Source: Brenneria populi (GTDB taxonomy: Bacteria; Pseudomonadota; Gammaproteobacteria; Enterobacterales; Enterobacteriaceae). Taken from it: a stretch of DNA of 64,000 nt. Below the pieces are notes generated by a model. That model ran no database searches. It was not told the DNA's origin and saw nothing but the letters and a program-made list of their open reading frames with translations. The DNA lies in assembly GCF_036016195.1 (NCBI RefSeq), contig NZ_JAYWTM010000011.1, positions 124,001 to 188,000 on the forward strand, read 5' to 3'. The position numbers and the translations under genes are program-made. Shown piece after piece: positions 45,167 through 53,536 of this stretch; the first letter of the stretch is position 1, and each line of letters starts with the position of its first letter.

Positions 45167-46303
45167 TTAACGCCCAGGCGCCACGGAGGCATTGAACCCC
45201 AGCTTATTCAGACAATCCGCGCTGTCGCTGTCGGCGCAGATAACGTGAAGTGACGACCATTCGCGGCGTTCCTGATAATTTTTACGCAGGCGATCAAACC
45301 CGCCCTCCTGATGCGCCGCATGGCGCAGCAGGGCGTCGTCCCGGCGGACATCATACACCAAATGCGTCAGACGCTTGAACAACGCTTCATTTAACGGCGA
45401 GGTCAGCGCCACTTCGGCGACCTCCGGTTTGGGCAGCAGGGACGATAACGCCACCTGTTGAGGATTGCCGATAAACCGGCTCCAGGCTTCAAACACCTGC
45501 GTGGTGCCGCGGGCTTTTCCTTCCAGCGTATAGCCGGCGATATGCGCCGTGCCGATATCGACCAGCGCCAGCAGATCCGCCGATAGCGCCGGCTCCGGCT
45601 CCCAGACATCAAGGACGACGCTGAATTTTTTTCCCCGGTTTAATACCGCCAGCAAGGCGGCGTTATCCACCACCGGCCCGCGGCAGGCGTTTATCAGGAT
45701 CCGGCCCGCGGCGAACCGGCTCAGCACGGACGCATCGACCAGATGGTGAGTCTTGTAGGGGCCGTCAAGGTATAGCGGCGTATGCAGCGTCAGGATATCG
45801 GCGTCTCTGACCAGTTCGTCGAACGGCCGGAAGTCCTCATCGTCCCCCCGTTCCGCCCGCGGCGGATCGCACAGCAATGTTTTGACGCCCCAGGCTTTAA
45901 GACGCGCGTTCAGCCGCCCGCCCACATTGCCGACGCCGACGATGCCGACGGTTTTATCGCGCAGCTGGAATCCGTCGCGTTCGGCAAGCATCAGCAGGGA
46001 AGAAAAAACATATTCGACGACGGCGATGGCGTTACAGCCCGGCGCCGCCGCAAAGCGGATACCGTTGGCGTCGAGCCAGTTCTGGTCAACATGGTCGGTG
46101 CCGGCCGTGGCGCTGCCGACAAACTTCACGTCGCTGCCGGCCAGCAGCGCGGCGTTCACCTTGGTCACCGAACGCACCATCAGCGCGGCGGCGCCGTGCA
46201 GCGCCTCACGCGGCAGCGGCCGTCCGGGCACCGCCTGAACTTCGCCCAGCCGGCTAAATAGCTCGCGCGCGTACGGCATGTTTTCATCAACCAGAATTTT
46301 CAT
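45167..46303 (-). CDS. pdxB: Erythronate-4-phosphate dehydrogenase PdxB
   Basis: Second step of the DXP-dependent pyridoxal phosphate pathway, 378 residues as in E. coli. The NAD-binding GIVGVGNVGGRL motif and the D-hydroxyacid dehydrogenase catalytic set are seen: Arg in LINACRGPVVD, Glu in DVWEPEPA, and His in IGTAHIAGYTLEGKARG. A C-terminal dimerisation domain follows. An inverted repeat CAGTGGC / GCCACTG flanks its leader (46320-46359). Confidence 0.97.
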   Translation of the reverse strand: MKILVDENMPYARELFSRLGEVQAVPGRPLPREALHGAAALMVRSVTKVNAALLAGSDVKFVGSATAGTDHVDQNWLDANGIRFAAAPGCNAIAVVEYVFSSLLMLAERDGFQLRDKTVGIVGVGNVGGRLNARLKAWGVKTLLCDPPRAERGDDEDFRPFDELVRDADILTLHTPLYLDGPYKTHHLVDASVLSRFAAGRILINACRGPVVDNAALLAVLNRGKKFSVVLDVWEPEPALSADLLALVDIGTAHIAGYTLEGKARGTTQVFEAWSRFIGNPQQVALSSLLPKPEVAEVALTSPLNEALFKRLTHLVYDVRRDDALLRHAAHQEGGFDRLRKNYQERREWSSLHVICADSDSADCLNKLGFNASVAPGR

Positions 46304-46517
46304 CGTTTTCCCCGATAGCCAGTGGCCCTGAACAAATTAGGGGGCATATTTTGCCACTGAATGACGAGGAAGCCCAACGCTTTGGCTGCGGCGAACGCCT
46401 TCGACGCGTCGATGAGGCAGGCGCCTAATGCCGGCGCAGCGCTCCGCCCTTCGACCATATGCGGCGCTGCGCCCGGATCAGGCTTATGAAGCCGATAATT
46501 TTTGCGTTCGCGTTACA

Positions 46518-48266
46518 TCAGTAACCGGCCGCCAGCCCGTCGCCGCGCGGATCGGTGGCGCCCAGCATCAGACGGTTTTTCGGCGTAATTAATATCGCGC
46601 CGGCGTGCCCCATGGTGTCGGTATAGGGTGCGACGATCTTCACCGGATGACCGCGCCGTTTTAACTCGTCAGCCGCCGCCATGCCGACCCGGCTCTCTAT
46701 TTTCAGGTCGTTGGATGAGGCGCCCCAGGTGCGGCCGTGCAGCCAGCGCGGCGCATTCAGCGCATCCTGCGGCGTCATGCCGAAATCCACGATGCGGGTC
46801 ACGATGGCGGCCTGCGTCTGCGGCTGTCCTTCCCCTCCCATCGTGCCATAGACCAGATACGGCCGTCCGTCCTTCATCAACATCGCCGGATTCAGGGTAT
46901 GAAAGGTGCGCTTATTCGGCTCCAGATGATTCACGTTGGCCGGGTCGAGCGAGAAGAAGCTCCCGCGGTTTTGCAGCAAAATGCCGGTGTCTTTGGCGAC
47001 GATACCGGATCCGAAATCGTGATAAATACTCTGAATCAGCGACACCGCGTTGCCTTCGGCATCCACGACGCCGAACCAGACGGTATCGCCTTTGGGATCC
47101 AGCGGCGTCAAATCGGCGCGCGCCTTTTTCATATCGATACGCGCGGCCTGCTCCTGCCCGTGCCGCGGCGACAGCAGTTTATCCAGCGGAATATCGTTGA
47201 AGTCGGGATCGGTCAGATAACGATCGCGATCGACGAACGCTTCCTTCGTCGCTTCAATCAGCAGGTGGTAATAATCCGGGCTGCCCTCGCCCAGCGCTTT
47301 CACATCGAAGTTATTCAGCACGTTAAGAATTTCCAGCGACGCCATCCCCTGCGTATTCGGCGGCAGGTTATAGGCCGTGTAGCCGCGGTAATTTACGTGA
47401 ATCGGCGTTACCCAGGTTGCTTTGTGTTTGGCGAAATCATTCCGCGTCAGCACGCCGCCGTGAGCCTGAAGATCGGCGACGATCTTATCCGCCAGCTCCC
47501 CCTGATAGAACGCGCGCGCCCCTTGCGCCCCCAGGGTACGCAGTGATGCCGCCAGATCCGGCTGTTTGAGCGTTTCCCCCACCTCATATGCCTTGCCGCC
47601 GTCTTTCAGGAACACTTTCTTGAATTCGGGAAAACGTTGCAGGGCGCGAAATGTTTTGTCCGCGGCGTCGATGTTTACCGTAGACCAGTAGTTCAGGCTG
47701 GCGCTAACGGCAAACCCGTTTTCCGCATAGTCGACGGCATAAGAGAGCAGAGACGACCACGGCAGCGAGCGTCCCATGCTGGCCGCGGCGTAACGATACG
47801 CCTCATCCCAGCCCGATACCGCGCCGGGGACGGTATTGGCGGCCAGATAGCCGCGCGCCGGGATCTTATCCAGCCCTTTCTGTTTATAAAAATCGATCGT
47901 CGCCCGCTCCCCTGCGCGCCCGCTGGCGTTGAGGCCGCGCAGCTCACCGGTTTTCGCGTTGTAGATCAGCCAGAAGTTGTCGCCGCCGATGGTGTTCATC
48001 TGCGGATAGACCACGGCCAGCGTGGATGCCACGGCGATTGCCGCATCCACCGCGTTGCCGCCTTTGCGCAGGACGTCGACCCCGGACTGCGTCGCCAGAT
48101 AGTTCGGCGAAGTCACCATTCCCTGCGTGGTCATGGGATTGAGGCAGCGCGACGGCGTGTCGCAATACTTCCCGGTCTTCGGCGGGATATCAAGCGCATG
48201 CGCATAGCCGCCAAACAGCAGCGAACCCGCCAGCAGCGGCATAAAATAACGTCGATTAAAAGGCAT
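46518..48266 (-). CDS. ggt: Gamma-glutamyltransferase, periplasmic
   Basis: Ntn-hydrolase proenzyme that hydrolyses or transfers gamma-glutamyl groups, for example from glutathione. The 582-residue protein has a signal peptide MPFNRRYFMPLLAGSLLFGG, then YAHA as the probable cleavage site. The autocleavage/nucleophile Thr is residue 395 in KGDTVWFGVVDAEGNAVS, and the small subunit contains GTMGGEGQPQTQ. The motif context (SIYHDFGSGIVA, LLQNRGSFF) is of the YwrD-like branch rather than E. coli Ggt. The ATG is preceded by GAGGAGAAACG; earlier in-frame ATGs lack one. The gene interrupts the usual pdxB-flk order. Confidence 0.92.
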   Translation of the reverse strand: MPFNRRYFMPLLAGSLLFGGYAHALDIPPKTGKYCDTPSRCLNPMTTQGMVTSPNYLATQSGVDVLRKGGNAVDAAIAVASTLAVVYPQMNTIGGDNFWLIYNAKTGELRGLNASGRAGERATIDFYKQKGLDKIPARGYLAANTVPGAVSGWDEAYRYAAASMGRSLPWSSLLSYAVDYAENGFAVSASLNYWSTVNIDAADKTFRALQRFPEFKKVFLKDGGKAYEVGETLKQPDLAASLRTLGAQGARAFYQGELADKIVADLQAHGGVLTRNDFAKHKATWVTPIHVNYRGYTAYNLPPNTQGMASLEILNVLNNFDVKALGEGSPDYYHLLIEATKEAFVDRDRYLTDPDFNDIPLDKLLSPRHGQEQAARIDMKKARADLTPLDPKGDTVWFGVVDAEGNAVSLIQSIYHDFGSGIVAKDTGILLQNRGSFFSLDPANVNHLEPNKRTFHTLNPAMLMKDGRPYLVYGTMGGEGQPQTQAAIVTRIVDFGMTPQDALNAPRWLHGRTWGASSNDLKIESRVGMAAADELKRRGHPVKIVAPYTDTMGHAGAILITPKNRLMLGATDPRGDGLAAGY

Positions 48267-48364
48267 CGTTTCTCCTCGGATAATGTATCGGCACCGGTTC
48301 ATCGTTCGATAAACGGAGGGTAGGTTTGTCAACAATCTGATTTTTGTTGCTATTTTTTACATTA

Positions 48365-48380
48365 AGCACATTTCATGCCA
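48365..48380 (-). promoter_or_regulatory. Candidate sigma-54 promoter of ggt
   Basis: Minus-strand TGGCATGAAATGTGCT: GG and GC are separated by 10 bases and the -24 half is identical to that upstream of hisJ. Transcription would start about 90 bases before the ATG. A TTGACA word at 48327-48332 could be part of an alternative sigma-70 promoter with a poor -10. Confidence 0.65.
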
Positions 48381-48511
48381 GCCATAGGCCGGCGGGGGAA
48401 ACGGGAGATTCAGGCAGCGCAGCGTTACGCGTCGGGGTGATATAACCGACTTATCTCTCAGATGATTTTATGCCGATAGCCGTAAGGGATGAGCGTAGAA
48501 AGCCGAGGAAC

Positions 48512-48526
48512 GCACCGTATTGGTGC
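48512..48526. promoter_or_regulatory. NtrC-type enhancer dyad upstream of ggt
   Basis: GCACC-GTATT-GGTGC is a perfect 15-base dyad matching the glnA-type NtrC site. It is centred about 150 bases upstream of the ggt -12 element. The site also lies upstream of the divergent flk, which has no sigma-54 element in view. Confidence 0.7.
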
Positions 48527-48656
48527 GGCACGGCGGCCGATGCATGGCAGTTTTGTGCGTGACTATCGGATGACGGCCGCGCTTGCTATTATCGTCCCGA
48601 AGATGACGTCGCCGGCACCGGGCCAGGCGCTGATAAGAGCGGTGAGGAAAATCGAT

Positions 48657-49841
48657 ATGCAACCGGTAAACGGTCCAGGCGCCCCGCTGCCGGGCGAACG
48701 CGCCGTCGGCACGACGACGTCGGCGGCGCCCGTCGCGACGGCCGGCGACGGAGGCGATCCGCCGCTGACGCCGGCGCAGCGCGCGACGCTTGAAAACCTG
48801 ATCGTTAAAATCGCGGCGCTCAGCACGTTAAAAGCCGCCGATATCTGGAACGGCGTGAAACAGCGGCTGGGGCTGACGGAGAACGCCGAGCTGAGCTCGC
48901 GCCACTATCAGCCCGCGGAGCAACTGCTGCAAACACAATTAACCGCGGCACAAAAACCTGACGATAGCGGCCGTCAGCAGTTGATGCAGCGCTTAACGGC
49001 GATGCTGCCCGAGGGCGATAACCGTCAGGCGGTGAGCGACTTTATCCGCCGCCAGTTCGGCCATACCGTTCTGAGCTCGCTCGATAATACCCAGCTGCAA
49101 CAGGTGGTGGCGTTATTGCAACACGGGCGAGCCCCGCAGTCGACGGCCAACGCCGCGGCCGCCCAGCCGCAGCCGGCGGCCAGCGCGCCCGAACGCCCGC
49201 TTCTGCCCGCCGAGCGCGATGGCCTGAATCAGCTGATCGTCCGGCTGGCCGCTCAGAGCGGCGAGCCCGCCGCCAAAATCTGGGCGTCGCTGATGACGAT
49301 GCAGAATTTAACCGCGGGCGACGCCGTGCCGGTGAAAAATCTGCCGCTGCTGACCCAGTTTCTGCAGGCGCAGATCGCGCTGCGGCAGGCGCAAACCTTA
49401 TCGCCGCCGCCGCAAACGGCGACCACGCCGGCATCCGCCGCGAACGCCGGCGCGCCGAACCCACCTGCCGCAAACGGCGCCGATACGGCCGCCGGCGCAT
49501 CGGGACGCGCCGCGGCCGCAAGCCTGGCGCTATTGCAGTCGGTCTTGCCGCATCCCATCAGCGCGCCGGAGCGGCAAATGCTGCTGGAGCATATGCAGAC
49601 CGCCCTTAACGCCGGCGCGCCGGCGCCGCTGACGCCGGCACAGCTTGGCGAGGCGCTCGCCTTTCTGTTCAGTCAGCGCTTACAGCCATCGCAGCCGGCC
49701 GGATGGACGGCGCCGCAGCCGCTGTTGAACCCGCTGATCGCCGCGCTGCCGCCCAACTGGCAAGCGCTATGGCAAAAACCGATGCTGACGGTGATTATCG
49801 GCATCTGCGTCGCGCTCTTTCTATTGTGGGTGCTCTTTTAG
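48657..49841 (+). CDS. flk: Flagellar regulator Flk
   Basis: Membrane-anchored regulator that couples flagellar rod/ring completion to the switch in export and FlgM release. The 394-residue protein has a Pro/Ala-rich interior and two related segments (PLTPAQRATLENLIVKIAAL and LLPAERDGLNQLIVRLAAQS). A single C-terminal helix (about 373-393, LTVIIGICVALFLLWVLF) makes it tail-anchored. The ATG giving MQPVNGPGAPLPGE is preceded by GAGGAAAA and resembles the E. coli start; the 56-codon extension overlaps the ggt control region. It is about 60 residues longer than E. coli Flk. Confidence 0.9.
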   Translation: MQPVNGPGAPLPGERAVGTTTSAAPVATAGDGGDPPLTPAQRATLENLIVKIAALSTLKAADIWNGVKQRLGLTENAELSSRHYQPAEQLLQTQLTAAQKPDDSGRQQLMQRLTAMLPEGDNRQAVSDFIRRQFGHTVLSSLDNTQLQQVVALLQHGRAPQSTANAAAAQPQPAASAPERPLLPAERDGLNQLIVRLAAQSGEPAAKIWASLMTMQNLTAGDAVPVKNLPLLTQFLQAQIALRQAQTLSPPPQTATTPASAANAGAPNPPAANGADTAAGASGRAAAASLALLQSVLPHPISAPERQMLLEHMQTALNAGAPAPLTPAQLGEALAFLFSQRLQPSQPAGWTAPQPLLNPLIAALPPNWQALWQKPMLTVIIGICVALFLLWVLF

Positions 49842-49882
49842 CGCCGGCGGCGGGCAAACGCGATAGATAAACGTTAAAACGC

Positions 49883-49915
49883 AAAACGCCCCGTCAACAT
49901 GGTGTTCACGGGGCG
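49883..49915 (-). terminator. Intrinsic terminator after fabB
   Basis: Minus strand CGCCCCGTGAAC / GTTGACGGGGCG (one mismatch) with a short loop, followed by TTTTG, about 55 bases past the fabB stop. A second hairpin AGCCCGC / GCGGGCT lies between it and the gene (49928-49946). Confidence 0.7.
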
Positions 49916-49968
49916 CGGAATCATTTCAGCCCGCTGCGCGCGGGCTATCGCCTGATGCTTACAGACGG

Positions 49969-51183
49969 TTACTTATCGAACTTGCGCATAACCAGCGTGG
50001 CGTTGGTGCCGCCGAAGCCGAAGCCGTTCGACATCACCGTCGTCAGCTTGCGCTGCGTCGGCTCGGTGATGATGTTCATCCCCACCGCCTGTTCGTCCAG
50101 CGTTTCAACGTTGATGCTCGGCGCGATAAAACCGTGCTCCAGCATCAGCAGCGTATAGATCGCTTCCTGAACGCCGGCCGCGCCCAGCGAGTGGCCGGTC
50201 ATCGCTTTGGTGGCGGAAATCGCCGGAATATTCTCGCCGAACACTTCGCGAATCGCCCCCAGCTCCTTCACATCGCCGACCGGCGTAGAAGTACCGTGGG
50301 TGTTGATGTAGTCGATCGGCGCATCTACGCCCTGCAACGCCATCTTCATGCAGCGCGCCGCGCCTTCTCCCGACGGGGCGACCATATCCGCGCCGTCGGA
50401 CGTCGCGCCGTAGCCGATGATTTCGCCATAGATGTGCGCGCCGCGCGCCAGCGCGTGTTCCAACTCTTCAACCACCACGATGCCGCCGCCGCCGGCGATA
50501 ACAAAACCATCGCGATCCGCATCATAGGTACGGGAGGCTTTTTCCGGCGTATCGTTATATTTGGTCGAGAGCGCGCCCATGGCGTCGAACTCGCAGGCCA
50601 TTTCCCAGCACAGCTCCTCGCCGCCGCCGGCGAATACCACATCCTGTTTACCCAGCTGAATCATTTCCACCGCGTTGCCGATACAGTGCGCGGAGGTCGC
50701 GCAGGCGGAGCTGATGGAGTAGTTAACGCCGCGGATTTTGAACGGCGTCGCCAGACAGGCGGAAACGCCGGAAGCCATGGATTTGGTGACCATATAAGGA
50801 CCCACGCCGCGCAGACCTTTCGCCCGCATGCCGTCGGTGCCCGCGACCTGATTACGCGGAGAGCCGCCGCCGGAGCCCACGATCAGACCGGTGCGATCGT
50901 TGGAAACCTGATCGTCGCTCAGGCCGGAATCTTTAATCGCCTGCTCCATAGACAGATAAGCATAAATCGATGCATCACTCATAAAGCGCACAACTTTGCG
51001 ATCGATGAGGCCTGTGGTGTCCAGTTTGACGTTACCCCAGACGTGACTACGCATGCCGGAATCTTTCAGCTCTTGAGAGAAAGTAATACCCGAGCGGCCT
51101 TCCCGCAAAGACGCCAGAACTTCCTGCTGGTTATTACCTATGCTTGATACGATCCCCAGACCTGTAATCACTGCACGTTTCAT
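49969..51183 (-). CDS. fabB: 3-oxoacyl-ACP synthase I FabB
   Basis: Condensing enzyme for fatty acid elongation, essential for unsaturated fatty acids. The 404-residue protein has the Cys-His-His triad: Cys161 in SISSACATSAHC, His in INTHGTSTPVGD and His in AMTGHSLGAAGVQEA. It is nearly identical to E. coli FabB. It is divergent from mnmC, with FabR and FadR sites in between. Confidence 0.98.
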   Translation of the reverse strand: MKRAVITGLGIVSSIGNNQQEVLASLREGRSGITFSQELKDSGMRSHVWGNVKLDTTGLIDRKVVRFMSDASIYAYLSMEQAIKDSGLSDDQVSNDRTGLIVGSGGGSPRNQVAGTDGMRAKGLRGVGPYMVTKSMASGVSACLATPFKIRGVNYSISSACATSAHCIGNAVEMIQLGKQDVVFAGGGEELCWEMACEFDAMGALSTKYNDTPEKASRTYDADRDGFVIAGGGGIVVVEELEHALARGAHIYGEIIGYGATSDGADMVAPSGEGAARCMKMALQGVDAPIDYINTHGTSTPVGDVKELGAIREVFGENIPAISATKAMTGHSLGAAGVQEAIYTLLMLEHGFIAPSINVETLDEQAVGMNIITEPTQRKLTTVMSNGFGFGGTNATLVMRKFDK

Positions 51184-51230
51184 TCAATACCTCTTCCACT
51201 TATATAGTTTGGGATTTCGCATCGCACTTT

Positions 51231-51248
51231 AGCGTACAGTTGTAAGCT
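51231..51248. promoter_or_regulatory. FabR operator upstream of fabB
   Basis: AGCGTACAGTTGTAAGCT, an 18-base imperfect palindrome of the FabR type (AGCGTACA-N2-TGTACGCT-like). In E. coli FabR represses fabA and fabB according to the unsaturated acyl pool. The site lies 48-65 bases upstream of the fabB start codon. Confidence 0.8.
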
Positions 51249-51264
51249 GAACAAGTCCGATCAG
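51247..51264. promoter_or_regulatory. FadR site upstream of fabB
   Basis: The minus strand reads CTGATCGGACTTGTTCAG, matching the FadR activator site of E. coli fabB, and overlaps the FabR operator by two bases. The FadR-activator/FabR-repressor arrangement is conserved here. Confidence 0.75.
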
Positions 51265-51342
51265 CCGAACTTTTACTAAATTTGCGCCTCGACATTCAGC
51301 TCGTTAAAATCGCGTCACCGCTTGAATAATGAGTCAGTTGCC

Positions 51343-53361
51343 GTGAATAACCCCCCTATCCAGCAAGCGACGTTGAGTTGGAACGAACAGGGTACACCTG
51401 TATCGCAACAGTTTGATGACGTCTATTTCTCGAATCAGGATGGGCTGGCGGAGACCCGCTATGTTTTTTTAACCGGCAACCGCTTCCCCGAGCGCTTTCT
51501 CTCGCACCCGCGCGACAATTGCGTGGTGGCGGAAACCGGCTTCGGCACCGGGCTGAATTTTCTGACGCTGTGGCAGGCCTTCGAAGATTTCCGCGCCCGT
51601 TCGCCGCAGGCGCCGCTGCGCCGCCTGCACTTCATCAGCTTCGAGAAGTTTCCGCTGCGCCGGCGCGATCTGGCGGCGGCCCACGCACAGTGGCCCGAAC
51701 TGGAGAAATATGCGCAGGCGCTGCGTCAACAGTGGCCCCTGCCCTTATCCGGCTGCCACCGTTTGCTATTGGCTCAGGGCAGCGTAACGCTCGATCTCTG
51801 GTTCGGCGACGTCAATGCGCTGCTGCCGACGCTGGACGCCTCGATGAACCATAAGGTCGACGCCTGGTTTCTCGACGGTTTCGCCCCGGCGAAAAATCCG
51901 GATATGTGGACGGAAAATCTGTTCCGCGCCATGGCGCGCCTCGGCCGCCGGCAAAGCACCTTCGCCACCTTCACCGCCGCCGGATTCGTCCGCCGCGGGC
52001 TACAACAGGCCGGCTTTAGCGTCAGTAAAGTCAAAGGATTCGGACGCAAGCGCGAAATGCTGAGCGGCCATCTTCCCGAATTCGTTCCCGCGCCGCGCGC
52101 CGCGCCCTGGTATGCCCGTCCGCCCGCCGCCGCCCCTCAGGATATCGCCATTATCGGCGGCGGTATCGCCGGCGTGTTAACCGCGCTGGCGCTGCAAAGA
52201 CGCGGGGCGTCGGTAACGCTGTACTGCGCCGATGCGCAGCCGGCGCAGGGCGCCTCGGGCAACCGTCAAGGCGCGCTCTATCCTTTATTGAATAGCAAGC
52301 ACGACGCGCTGGCGCGCTTTTTCGCCGCCGCGTTCGCTTTTGCGCGCCGCCGCTATGACCAACTGGCGGCGCAGGGCGTCGATTTCGAACACCAGTGGTG
52401 CGGCGTGAGTCAACTGGCCTATGACGAAAAGAGCGCCCGCAAGATCGCCGGCATTTTGCAGGGAGAGTGGCCGCCGGAGCTGGTTTGCGCCGTCACGGAG
52501 CAACAGCTGGCGGCGGCGAGCGGCGTGATCTCAGGCGCCGGCGGCGTCACCTACCCCGCGGGCGGCTGGCTCTGCCCGGCGGAGCTCACCGCCTCCGCGC
52601 TGGAACTGGCCCGGCGGCAGGGAGCGATCGCGCGCATGAACGTCAAGGTGCGCGCGCTTACGCAAACCGACGCAGGCTGGCGCCTGACGCTGGATGGCGA
52701 TCGTCAGGCGGAACATGCGACGCTGATTCTGGCGAACGGCCATCAGCTCTCCGAGTGGACGCAGACGCGGCACCTGCCGTGCTATGCGGTGCGCGGCCAG
52801 GTCAGCCATATCCCGACGACGCCGGCGTTGCAGCGGCTGAAACAGGTGCTGTGCTATGACGGCTATCTGACGCCGGTCAGCCCGCGGCGCGGGGAACACT
52901 GCATCGGCGCCAGCTACCGGCGCGGCGAGACCGCCACCGACTACCGGGAAGACGAACAGCGGGAAAACCATCAACGCCTGTTGGATTGTTTACCGCAGGC
53001 GCAATGGGCGCGGCAGATCGATATAAGCGCGCGTCAGGCGCGTCAGGGGGTGCGCTGCGCGCTGCGCGACCATATGCCTCTGGCGGGCGCGGTTGCCGAT
53101 TACCCACGGACGATTGCCTATTATCATGATTTACTGAAACAACAAGACCACGCGGCGGATCTGCCGCCGGCGCCGGTCTACCCCAATCTGTTTGTTATCG
53201 GCGCGCTGGGGTCGCGCGGGCTGTGCTCGGCGCCTTTGGCGGCGGAGATACTGGCCGCGCAAATTTATGACGAGCCGTTGCCGTTGGATGGCGAAACGCT
53301 GGCCGCGCTGAACCCTAATCGTTTTTGGATCAGAAAACTGCTGAAAGGCAGGCCGGTCTAA
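51343..53361 (+). CDS. mnmC: tRNA mnm5s2U34 biosynthesis bifunctional protein MnmC
   Basis: Final steps of 5-methylaminomethyl-2-thiouridine in the tRNA wobble position. The N-terminal SAM methyltransferase half (about 1-245) has AETGFGTGLNFLTLWQAF and WFLDGFAPAKNPDMW. The C-terminal FAD oxidase half (about 260-672) has IAIIGGGIAGVLTALALQRR, GASGNRQGALYPLL and ALGSRGLCSAPLAAE. The GTG start gives MNNPPIQQATLSWNEQG, aligning position by position with the E. coli N-terminus; a TTG seven codons upstream is the alternative. Confidence 0.96.
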   Translation: MNNPPIQQATLSWNEQGTPVSQQFDDVYFSNQDGLAETRYVFLTGNRFPERFLSHPRDNCVVAETGFGTGLNFLTLWQAFEDFRARSPQAPLRRLHFISFEKFPLRRRDLAAAHAQWPELEKYAQALRQQWPLPLSGCHRLLLAQGSVTLDLWFGDVNALLPTLDASMNHKVDAWFLDGFAPAKNPDMWTENLFRAMARLGRRQSTFATFTAAGFVRRGLQQAGFSVSKVKGFGRKREMLSGHLPEFVPAPRAAPWYARPPAAAPQDIAIIGGGIAGVLTALALQRRGASVTLYCADAQPAQGASGNRQGALYPLLNSKHDALARFFAAAFAFARRRYDQLAAQGVDFEHQWCGVSQLAYDEKSARKIAGILQGEWPPELVCAVTEQQLAAASGVISGAGGVTYPAGGWLCPAELTASALELARRQGAIARMNVKVRALTQTDAGWRLTLDGDRQAEHATLILANGHQLSEWTQTRHLPCYAVRGQVSHIPTTPALQRLKQVLCYDGYLTPVSPRRGEHCIGASYRRGETATDYREDEQRENHQRLLDCLPQAQWARQIDISARQARQGVRCALRDHMPLAGAVADYPRTIAYYHDLLKQQDHAADLPPAPVYPNLFVIGALGSRGLCSAPLAAEILAAQIYDEPLPLDGETLAALNPNRFWIRKLLKGRPV

Positions 53362-53405
53362 AGGTAACAGGGCAATTTTGTGCCAAAACCGCCGAAGCAT
53401 AAGAG

Positions 53406-53516
53406 TAATGCCGATCGTTTAAGCATCGAGATACACGAGCGACCACCGGGGTGAGGCGTCCCTACCGGAACCTCCCCTGCGTTTCCCCTAACAAGCGGCT
53501 TAAGTGAACGGTATTA
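53406..53516 (+). mobile_element. IS4-type MITE (repeat family B), copy 2 (inverted)
   Basis: 111-base element starting TAATGCCGATCGTTTAAGC and ending with the complement of TAATACCGTTCACTTAAGC. It is flanked by GAAGCATAAGAG (53394-53405) and GAATCATAAGAG (53517-53528), a 12-base target duplication with one mismatch. The interior hairpin arms GGGG..AGG and CCT..CCCC are preserved although individual bases differ from copy 1. It ends 20 bases before the AraC-type ATG. Confidence 0.88.
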
Positions 53517-53536
53517 GAATCATAAGAGGGCGTTCA

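Noticed and set aside
49042..49521. 159-codon minus-strand frame rich in Arg and Ala
   Set aside because: Antisense of the Ala/Pro-rich flk gene; produced by its GC-rich codon pattern.
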